Made by a program: the position numbers and the translations under genes. Under the pieces are notes generated by a model. The model was not told where the DNA came from. It saw only the letters and a program-made list of their open reading frames with translations, and ran no database searches. From Desulfobulbaceae bacterium DB1 (lineage in GTDB: Bacteria; Desulfobacterota; Desulfobulbia; Desulfobulbales; SURF-16), in assembly GCA_001914235.1 (NCBI GenBank), contig MQUF01000014.1, positions 66,005 to 130,004 on the forward strand: a stretch of 64,000 nt of DNA, given 5' to 3'. Shown one piece after another: positions 58,320-64,000 of the stretch (within the stretch, counting starts at the first letter, position 1; the number at the start of each line of letters is the position of its first letter).

Positions 58320-60656
58320 ATGGATAAGAGGGTTGCGGCAAGATTACAGAGGGTCATCCCGGAGCATGAACTGAACTCATGGGAACGGGAGCAGCTGCTG
58401 GAACAGCTGTCGGCTTATGACCCGCAGCGGCAGGAGGCTGTGCTGGTTCAGGTCGGGATTTTGTGGCCGGTCAGCCATTCCCTCTGTTTCGCGTTTCTGG
58501 AGCAGCTTGAGGCCGGACTCGCCTGTCTTGATGCACAGCAGCTGCCGGAATGGGTCAAGGGGATCCTGGCGGCCTACGAGGCGGATGGACTCCGCGCCGC
58601 CCGGCTTTACATGGCTGATGTTGAGAACAATTTTCTCTGCCGCTTGCGGGGAGAAAACGGTCTGACCTTTGCCGAGGCCCAGGGAAGGCTTCTGCCCTAT
58701 CTGCGGGGGCTTGCCGGCAGGAACCTGCAGCTTGCGACCGGGGAAGAGGCGGCCACTGATACCGAGACCATCTTTCTGCCCCGGGAGGTGACTTTTTTCC
58801 AGAACAGAGACGATAACTTCCGGGTATTCAAGCTTCTCGCTTCTTTCCAATGGGCCTTTATTCATCAGGATCTCTATTGCCACCGGCACGACACGGCAAA
58901 CGCTCTTGCCGCGGGCTTCGCGGCAGGGGATGCATCCTTGGAACAGGCGGATGTGCTGGAATTATTCCTCAAACAATTTCCCCACCGGCAACTGGCAGGG
59001 GATATTTATCATCTGCTGCAGAGCGTGCGGGCCTCGTTTTTTCTGCAGTCCCATCTGCCGGGGCTGATGCGTGATGCCCGGCCTTTTTTTGCCTTGCAGC
59101 TGGAAGATCTGTCCCGGCTGCCGTTGCCCGAGGGTGCCGCAGCTTCCCTGCATGCGGTTCGCCTGTGGCTGCTTGCCCGTCTGGCGGGTGGGCAATGTTC
59201 GAGCAGGAGTGCTGCGGCGGCGCGGCTGATTGCCCGTTTGCCGGATGGGATGACTTCCATGGCGGAAGTTTTTTCCCTCACCGCTGAATTTTACGAACTG
59301 CTCCGGCCGGCGGCAAAGGACTATGACCCGCTCCCCCCCCTGGTTTTTCAGGGGACGTTGCAGACGCAGGCCGCGCACCGGGCACGTCTTGCCCGCCGGG
59401 AGGCGCGAAAGCAGAAGTTTATCGAGGGCCTGGCGGCAATTCTCCCCCCGGAGTCCGGAAAAAAGAAGCAAACAACAGAGGATCAGCCGGAAAAGAGACA
59501 GCCCGCGGCTAATGTTCTCGAGGGGGGAGCAAATGTTTCCCCCATGCAGCCCCAGGGCGGCAAGGACGAAGACGAGGAAAAGCAGATTGCCGGGGAACCC
59601 CGTTTTATCTGCCTTGATGATGAAAAGCTTGCGTTGCCGGAGGAATTGAAGAACCTGGCCCGTGAAATCGAGGACGATCTCGGCGGGCTCCCCGCTTTTT
59701 ATATTGCCAGCGCCGGTATGAAGGCCGGCAGCCGGGGGAAAAGTCCCCTGGCTGCTTTTGAGTCCGAGGATGGATCTGCCCTGCGGGGGGAATTGCTCTA
59801 TGACGAGTGGGATTATCGCAGACAGGGTTTTCGCAAAGACTGGTGCCGCCTGATCCGCAAAAAACTGCACCCGGTCAAGGGAACCTTTGTCAACAACACC
59901 ATGGACACCTATCGCGGCCAGATCATCCAGCTGAAGCGGCAATTTGAGATGATGCAGACCCGGCACCGCTTCGTCAAAAGGCAGCGGGACGGCGATGAAA
60001 TTGATGTGGATGCCCTGATCGAGGCCCATGCCGATGTCAAGGCCGGTCATGTGCCGTCCGAACGGTTATTTGTTCGGCTGCTGCGGGACGAACGGGACAT
60101 CGCCGCCCTGTTTCTGGTGGATATGTCGTCCTCGACGGAAGGCTGGGTGGGAACGGCCCTGAAGGAGTCACTGGTGCTGCTCAGCGAGGCGTTGGAATCC
60201 CTGGGCGACCGTTATGCCATCCACGGGTTTTCCGGCATGCGCCGAACCCGCAGCGAGGTGTATCATGTCAAGGGCTTTGATGAACCCTATTCGGATGAGA
60301 TAAAAGGGCGCATTGCCGCCATCGCCCCCATTGATTATACCCGCATGGGACCGCCCATCCGGCATTTCACCGCCGAGCTTGCCGAAGTCGATGCCAAGGT
60401 GCGCCTTTTGATACTGCTGACCGACGGCAAACCGGAGGATTATGATGACTACAAAGGCGAATACGCCATTGAGGATACGCGCCACGCGCTTCTTGAGGCC
60501 AAGGCGGCGGGTATCCATCCGTTTTGCATCACCATTGACCGGGAGGCGCAGGATTACATGGCCCATATGTTCGGCAAAATCAACTACACCTTTATTGACG
60601 ACGTGCGCAAGCTTCCCCTGCGGGTCCCGGAAATTTATCGGGCCATCACCAGTTGA
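58320..60656 (+). CDS. cbbO: CbbO/NorD-type VWA-domain protein
   Basis: A 778-residue protein with a long helical N-terminal region (1-430), a low-complexity acidic insert (about 380-440) and a C-terminal VWA domain beginning FLVDMSSSTEGWVG (MIDAS D-x-S-x-S near residue 600), with the later LLTDGKPEDYDDYKGEYAIEDT. The domain binds a divalent ion and the client protein; the AAA+ partner CbbQ is 9 bp upstream. It ends seven bases from the convergent 61-residue gene. Confidence 0.84.
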   Translation: MDKRVAARLQRVIPEHELNSWEREQLLEQLSAYDPQRQEAVLVQVGILWPVSHSLCFAFLEQLEAGLACLDAQQLPEWVKGILAAYEADGLRAARLYMADVENNFLCRLRGENGLTFAEAQGRLLPYLRGLAGRNLQLATGEEAATDTETIFLPREVTFFQNRDDNFRVFKLLASFQWAFIHQDLYCHRHDTANALAAGFAAGDASLEQADVLELFLKQFPHRQLAGDIYHLLQSVRASFFLQSHLPGLMRDARPFFALQLEDLSRLPLPEGAAASLHAVRLWLLARLAGGQCSSRSAAAARLIARLPDGMTSMAEVFSLTAEFYELLRPAAKDYDPLPPLVFQGTLQTQAAHRARLARREARKQKFIEGLAAILPPESGKKKQTTEDQPEKRQPAANVLEGGANVSPMQPQGGKDEDEEKQIAGEPRFICLDDEKLALPEELKNLAREIEDDLGGLPAFYIASAGMKAGSRGKSPLAAFESEDGSALRGELLYDEWDYRRQGFRKDWCRLIRKKLHPVKGTFVNNTMDTYRGQIIQLKRQFEMMQTRHRFVKRQRDGDEIDVDALIEAHADVKAGHVPSERLFVRLLRDERDIAALFLVDMSSSTEGWVGTALKESLVLLSEALESLGDRYAIHGFSGMRRTRSEVYHVKGFDEPYSDEIKGRIAAIAPIDYTRMGPPIRHFTAELAEVDAKVRLLILLTDGKPEDYDDYKGEYAIEDTRHALLEAKAAGIHPFCITIDREAQDYMAHMFGKINYTFIDDVRKLPLRVPEIYRAITS

Positions 60657-60663
60657 ACTCTGC

Positions 60664-60849
60664 TTACGTGCCTGGATCGACCAGGTAATCCTTCAGCTTT
60701 TCCAGCAGCGATTCGGGTAAATCCTCGCCATAAAGGAAGGCCTGGGCCTCTTCGCCGGTTATCTGCTGTTTGACGTCAATCGGCAGAGAGCGAAGTATCG
60801 CCATTCTCTGCGGATCCGGTTTGCCCTTGGGGTGGTTTTTGGTATCCAT
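60664..60849 (-). CDS. 61-residue protein, 5' flank replaced by an insertion sequence
   Basis: A 61-residue soluble protein (MDTKNHPKGKPDPQRMAILRSLPIDVKQQITGEEAQAFLYGEDLPESLLEKLKDYLVDPGT) of unknown function. Its ATG (60849-60847) is two bases from the left end of the insertion sequence, so the ribosome site AGAGGCTCAA and any promoter now come from the element. Before the insertion it would have followed the DsrE-like gene (stop at 62253) at a distance of about ten bases. Confidence 0.6.
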   Translation of the reverse strand: MDTKNHPKGKPDPQRMAILRSLPIDVKQQITGEEAQAFLYGEDLPESLLEKLKDYLVDPGT

Positions 60850-60850
60850 T

Positions 60851-60873
60851 TGAGCCTCTTGCAAAATGACGAG
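60851..60873 (+). repeat. Left terminal inverted repeat
   Basis: TGAGCCTCTTGCAAAATGA matches the right end with one mismatch over the first 19 bases, then two more before AG. Confidence 0.9.
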
Positions 60874-60916
60874 AGGTTTTATATGGAGATTATTTTCTCA
60901 TAATATATTGAAATAA

Positions 60917-60945
60917 TTGAACTTCATGGCATTTCCCGGTATAGT
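60917..60945 (+). promoter_or_regulatory. Internal transposase promoter
   Basis: TTGAAC (60917-60922) and TATAGT (60940-60945) with a 17-base spacer; start near 60952, that is, after the left arm of the start-codon hairpin. Confidence 0.6.
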
Positions 60946-60984
60946 TTTGTATCCAGCAAAACAAACCAGGAGGATGCCATGAAG
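60922..60984 (+). promoter_or_regulatory. Start-codon-sequestering hairpin of the transposase
   Basis: CTTCATGGCAT (60922-60932) and ATGCCATGAAG (60974-60984) are perfect 11-base arms; the right arm covers the ATG at 60979 and abuts the AGGAGG site. Only RNA entering from outside the element contains both arms; RNA from the internal promoter lacks the left one. Confidence 0.68.
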
Positions 60985-62088
60985 CTCGCGGATAAAATAT
61001 CATGGTTGATGGGTTATGTCCAAAGAAGTCTGTTTCCCCATCTGAACCAATGTTTGAAAACATCGCTTACCGAGCAGGAAGAGCGACTGGTATCAATTCT
61101 GGAGATTCTCCAGATTGAGCAGTATGTTCCAAGGAGCGGGACTCGCTATCGCTGGCCAGGGCGTAATCCTCTTGACCGGAAGGCCATGGCCCGGTCGTTC
61201 GTGGCGAAGGCGCTCTATCGCCATCCGACGACCAGTGATTTGATCCGCGCCTTGCGGTCAGCAGAGAACCTGCGGCGCATATGTGGGTTCGTGGCTTCCG
61301 GAGATATTCCGTCGGAGTCAACATTCTCGCGGGCCTTCGCCGAATTTGCCGCCGGCGGGCTTGGCAGCCGGGTTCACGATGCGCTGGTGGAGGGATACCT
61401 TGCGGGAGAGCTTGTCGGTCACATAAGCCGGGATTCCACGGCCATTACCGGTCGCGAGAAACCGGCGAAAAAGGTGGCCGAAGAGCCGAGGAAGCCCCGC
61501 AAGAGAGGGCGGCCGGCCAAGGGTGAGCAGCGGGAGCCTGTCGTCGAGAAGCGGCTTGACCGTCAAGTCCGGTTGACTGCGGAGGAAGCTATCCGTGAGC
61601 TGCCGGTCACCTGCGACCGTGGAACCAAGAAGAATGCCAAGGGATACAAAACGTCCTGGAATGGCTACAAGCTGCATTTGGACACAAACGATGCGGGGCT
61701 GCCGATCAGTGCCCTTGTCACCTCTGCTTCGCTGCATGACAGCCAGGTAGCCATTCCGCTGATCAAGTTGACCAGCAGGAAGGTGACGTACCTCTACGAC
61801 TTGATGGATGCGGCGTACGATGCCAAGCGGATCGAGGAGACCAGCCGGCAATTTGGGCATGTTCCGATCACGGATAAAAATGGGCGAGGCCATGATATCG
61901 TTCCCATGGCGCCCCACGAAGCTGAGCGTTATAAAATCCGGTCCACTGCGGAACGGGCAAACAGCCGGTTGAAAGAAGACTTCGGTGCCAACAACGTCAT
62001 GGTCAAAGGACACAGCAAGGTAACCCAGCACCTGATGTTTGGAGTCATCGTACTGTTTGCGGATCAGCTTCTGCGTCTACTCGGTTAG
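60979..62088 (+). CDS. DDE transposase
   Basis: A 369-residue transposase. The N-terminal DUF772-like region (about 60-125, ARSFVAKALYRHPTTSDLIRALRSAENLRRICGF...IPSESTFSRAFAEFA) is followed by the DDE core: first Asp in GHISRDSTAI (about 151), a Lys/Arg-rich insert (about 163-195), second Asp in YLYDLMDAAYD (about 273-279) and Glu in STAERANSRLKEDFG (about 330). All three acidic residues are present, so it may be active. AGGAGG lies five bases before the ATG. Confidence 0.95.
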   Translation: MKLADKISWLMGYVQRSLFPHLNQCLKTSLTEQEERLVSILEILQIEQYVPRSGTRYRWPGRNPLDRKAMARSFVAKALYRHPTTSDLIRALRSAENLRRICGFVASGDIPSESTFSRAFAEFAAGGLGSRVHDALVEGYLAGELVGHISRDSTAITGREKPAKKVAEEPRKPRKRGRPAKGEQREPVVEKRLDRQVRLTAEEAIRELPVTCDRGTKKNAKGYKTSWNGYKLHLDTNDAGLPISALVTSASLHDSQVAIPLIKLTSRKVTYLYDLMDAAYDAKRIEETSRQFGHVPITDKNGRGHDIVPMAPHEAERYKIRSTAERANSRLKEDFGANNVMVKGHSKVTQHLMFGVIVLFADQLLRLLG

Positions 62089-62220
62089 GTTGTCAAAGAT
62101 CAAAAAAATGAAAACTGCGCGAGAAGTATGCCCGCCATGGCATAATATTCACAAAAAAACAGTAAAATGAGCATTGACAGGCAAAAAAAACGATATGACA
62201 ATTTGGCCACGATTTATAAG

Positions 62221-62243
62221 CTGCTCATTTTGCAAAAGGCTCA
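62221..62243 (-). repeat. Right terminal inverted repeat
   Basis: Reverse complement TGAGCCTTTTGCAAAATGAGCAG matches the left end; it ends ten bases from the DsrE-like stop codon. Confidence 0.9.
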
Positions 62244-62252
62244 TTTGTCTGC

Positions 62253-62603
62253 TCAAAAGGTAATGATCCGGTAGCCGTTGTTCAGGTAATGCGCCATGGA
62301 GGGATGGCCGCTGATGTGGCCCACCAGGGGCAGGCCTTCGGCCAGAACCGCCTCGGCGACGTTCATTTTGGCCGAACAGGCCTTGCAGACCGCAACAATC
62401 AGATCTTTTTCCCTGGCCTTTCGATAGAGCGGGGTAAGCATGTGTCCTTCCCGGCTCATCACCGGCACCAGCGTCACCGCCTCTCCCTCCAGAACGATTT
62501 TCCCTTCTCTGCCCTGTTCATGCAGGTCAAGGGCGTTTAAAAGAACATGGATAAAGCATAATGGATCGCCTCGAAAGGCAAAGAGAATGATTTTTTCTTC
62601 CAT
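62253..62603 (-). CDS. DsrE/DsrF-like family protein
   Basis: A 116-residue cytoplasmic protein (MEEKIILFAFRGDPLCFIHVLLNALDLHEQG...CKACSAKMNVAEAVLAEGLPLVGHISGHPSMAHYLNNGYRIITF). The fold pattern matches the DsrE/DsrF/TusD-like group of small sulfur-relay proteins; Cys in VCKACSAKM is a plausible active thiol. Members take part in sulfur transfer in sulfur-oxidising and sulfate-reducing bacteria or are of unknown function. GGGGAG precedes the ATG. The insertion sequence sits just behind its stop. Confidence 0.75.
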   Translation of the reverse strand: MEEKIILFAFRGDPLCFIHVLLNALDLHEQGREGKIVLEGEAVTLVPVMSREGHMLTPLYRKAREKDLIVAVCKACSAKMNVAEAVLAEGLPLVGHISGHPSMAHYLNNGYRIITF

Positions 62604-62696
62604 GGCGTGCTCCCCGGATGTGAAGATTGCGGCTCGGTTATCGGCCTGTTGGGAAAATTCTATCAGGATTGACGGCGCATGGGAAGATTCTTTTCT

Positions 62697-63107
62697 TCAG
62701 GCGACCAGGAGAACGATGGCGCACAAGGCCAGCAGCAGTCCGAAAATCTGATGCAGGGTGAGGGGTTCCTTGAGAAAAATCGCGGCCAGAAGGATGGTAA
62801 TCAGCGGGTAAAGGGCGGTAAGGCTCACCACCAGGGAAATTTTTCCCTTTTGCGCGGCGGCGAAGAAGAAAAGGGTGCCTGCCATGCCGGCAATGCCGGT
62901 CAGGACGGCGAACAGCACACCTTTTGGATGATGCGGTGGATGGAAATCCACAAGGCAAAGCGTCACCACTCCCACCAGCAGCGCCCCGCCCACTTCGTAG
63001 ATCAGGGCGCTCTGGGGAGAGATGTAGCTGACGGCGATTTTGGGGAAAAATCCCCAGAAACCGTAAAATATCAAAGCCAGCAATGCCGGGAAAAGCCAGT
63101 TGTCCAT
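62697..63107 (-). CDS. EamA-family small transporter
   Basis: A 136-residue membrane protein with about five helices, one EamA (DMT) domain (FPALLALIFYGFWGFFPKIAVSYISPQSALIYEVGGALLVG..., LTALYPLITILLAAIFLKEPLTLHQIFGLLLALCAIVLL). Normal EamA transporters have two such domains; single-domain members act as dimers. Substrate unknown. The chosen ATG at 63107 starts MDNWLFPALLALIFYG; 27 further residues upstream are hydrophilic and lack support. It follows the lipoprotein gene by 40 bp. Confidence 0.84.
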   Translation of the reverse strand: MDNWLFPALLALIFYGFWGFFPKIAVSYISPQSALIYEVGGALLVGVVTLCLVDFHPPHHPKGVLFAVLTGIAGMAGTLFFFAAAQKGKISLVVSLTALYPLITILLAAIFLKEPLTLHQIFGLLLALCAIVLLVA

Positions 63108-63147
63108 GCCGGAAGCGTTTTCCTTTGCCCGCGTCGATGCCTGTTTT

Positions 63148-63654
63148 TTATCTGACGCCCCAGATATCCTTGTCGCCCTTATCGTCAAGGCCGAAGGTTG
63201 TGTCCGGCGTATAGATGATTACCTGATTGCCCTCGCCCCGCCGGATAACGGTCTTGGTCAGCCGGGAATACCAGATCCCCAGTTTGTTCCCCTGGTCGTC
63301 AAGAATAACGGCGCCCTTGTACATGTTTCTGAAGCGGTACCTGTTGTCGATCCGTTCCATCCAGCCGGTGAGCTGTTTTGCCGTGATATCTGATTTTTTC
63401 CAGAGGCTCGGCGCCAGCTGGTAGGCGTTGTCGATCGCCATGATGGCATCGGGTTCGGCATCCGGGCCGATATAATAGTAACTGTGGTTTTCAAGAATAC
63501 GGCCGGATTCGAACACCTCGTTCACCGACATCTGGAAATCAAAACGGCCGTATGGGCCTCCTCCGCAGCCGCCAAACAGGAAAAGAGCGGCAAGGACCCC
63601 CGCCATGAGCGGCATGCGGGAAAAAAAGGATGACACTGTCATGTTTGTCTTCAT
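63148..63654 (-). CDS. Predicted lipoprotein, unknown function
   Basis: A 168-residue exported lipoprotein with signal MAGVLAALFLFGGC (lipobox Cys about 30) followed by a soluble beta-rich domain (FQMSVNEVFESGRILENHSYYYIGPDAEPDAIMAIDNAYQLAPSLWKKSDITAKQLTGWM...GAVILDDQGNKLGIWYSRLTKTVIRRGEGNQVIIYTPDT). The family is not one I recognise. AAGGAGGAAG lies right before the ATG. A dyad at 63733 may control it. Confidence 0.77.
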   Translation of the reverse strand: MKTNMTVSSFFSRMPLMAGVLAALFLFGGCGGGPYGRFDFQMSVNEVFESGRILENHSYYYIGPDAEPDAIMAIDNAYQLAPSLWKKSDITAKQLTGWMERIDNRYRFRNMYKGAVILDDQGNKLGIWYSRLTKTVIRRGEGNQVIIYTPDTTFGLDDKGDKDIWGVR

Positions 63655-63732
63655 ACTTCCTCCTTATTATGGCGAAACGGCGGCGGATGAAGCAGGTGCG
63701 CCTCCGCTGGTTTTCTCAAAAAAACGAATCTT

Positions 63733-63754
63733 TTGAGAATGGTTCTTTTCTCAA
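63733..63754. promoter_or_regulatory. Possible operator before the lipoprotein gene
   Basis: TTGAGAA (63733-63739) and TTCTCAA (63748-63754) form a perfect dyad with an 8-base spacer, and a third TTCTCAA lies at 63713-63719. Confidence 0.35.
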
Positions 63755-63790
63755 TTATAAGAACGGGTAACAAAAGTTCAATGGGTCCCT

Positions 63791-63940
63791 TCATGTTTGC
63801 CGCCGCATCCCGCGCAATGTCGGTTTGCGAAGAAAAATAACCTCGACCGGCAGCACGGCAGGGAAGACCGGCATGCTGAAATGGCACATGAAATGGCCGA
63901 AGCCGGTGAGGATCATGATGGACTGCGCATTGGTCTTCAT
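63791..63940 (-). pseudogene. Truncated MFS transporter remnant
   Basis: An open frame of 49 codons beginning MKTNAQSIMILTGFGHFMCHFSMPVFPAVLP, the typical first membrane helix of an MFS protein, then running into unrelated sequence (VEVIFLRKPTLRG) and a stop. Its ATG overlaps the stop of the upstream gene (ATGA), the usual sign of a once-functional second cistron. No further MFS helices follow, so it is a broken remnant. Confidence 0.45.
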
Positions 63941-63999
63941 CGGCGGTCGGCGGGCCTCAGCTCCACCAGGGTGGCGCCCCAGCCACTCCTGTCTTCATG
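63937..63999 (-). CDS. 3' end of a gene entering from the right edge
   Basis: Twenty in-frame codons (HEDRSGWGATLVELRPADRR, then TGA at 63939-63937) whose stop overlaps the ATG of the MFS remnant. Too short to name; supported only by the coupling overlap. Confidence 0.38.
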   Translation of the reverse strand, partial: HEDRSGWGATLVELRPADRR

Positions 64000-64000
64000 A

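Larger units (their letters stand above)
60851..62243 (+). mobile_element. Complete insertion sequence, 1393 bp
   Basis: One transposase gene flanked by 23-bp imperfect inverted ends, TGAGCCTCTTGCAAAATGACGAG on the left and its near-complement on the right. No clear target duplication beyond TT is visible, so either the duplication is very short or the flanks have changed. The transposase belongs to the IS4/IS5 group of DDE enzymes (DUF772 plus DDE_Tnp_1); the exact family needs a database. Confidence 0.92.

Overview
The window reads as a chromosomal segment of a Gram-negative, flagellated anaerobe of the Desulfobulbales type (Desulfobacterota, formerly Deltaproteobacteria). The reasons are the gene kinds taken together: an octaheme tetrathionate-reductase-type cytochrome beside a sigma-54 activator with a cysteine-rich PAS domain, an HdrC/MvhD/MetV set, type III glutamine synthetase, a 639-residue aconitase, CbbQ/CbbO-type proteins and many -24/-12 promoters. 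This is inferred from gene content; no rRNA marker lies in the window.

Layout: 1-7.0 kb holds a truncated membrane sensor kinase, a TPR protein, a NifX-like protein, a GH57 glycosidase, an MFS transporter and an Smr protein. A YprB-like nuclease follows, then 8.0-14.5 kb is a nitrogen-assimilation block read on the minus strand (amt, glnB, glnD, then glnN). It has a clear sigma-54 promoter at amt and a shared palindrome TTRCA-N4-TGTAA. 14.7-26.9 kb is one flagellar export and regulation cluster on the minus strand (fliL, M, N, O, P, Q, R, flhB, flhA, flhF, flhG, fliA, cheY, second FliL-like gene), fired from a sigma-54 promoter before fliL. 27.3-33.9 kb (plus strand) carries aconitase, a sigma-54 promoter followed 72 nt later by an intrinsic terminator (candidate small RNA), a DUF362 protein, HtpX, FabL, Maf and a PilZ protein.

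33.9-42.1 kb (minus strand) holds a small Cys protein, a BepA-like M48 protease, hdrC-mvhD-metV, kdsD, purF and the sigma-54 activator. The octaheme cytochrome is divergent from that activator, across a region packed with TGTTAA repeats. 44-50.6 kb has two small unknown proteins, a Cys-rich FeoA, a J-domain protein, an integral membrane M48/TPR protein, cobO, a flavodoxin-like protein and hemY. dnaA (minus) and a KamA-like radical SAM gene (plus) diverge across about 660 bp. A binding-protein/hybrid-kinase pair and cbbQ/cbbO follow. At 60.85-62.24 kb a complete insertion sequence with 23-bp inverted ends lies between a DsrE-like gene and a 61-residue gene that may once have been one operon. 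The right edge has an EamA protein, a lipoprotein and the remains of an MFS gene.

The genes couple nitrogen sensing (PII and GlnD acting on Amt and GS), motility (FlhF/FlhG/FliA/CheY, plus a PilZ protein elsewhere) and anaerobic redox chemistry. Sigma-54 control recurs: two strong sites (amt, small-RNA locus), one good site (fliL) and one plausible site (octaheme cytochrome). Several start codons are not ATG (GTG or TTG with good ribosome binding sites), as noted per gene.
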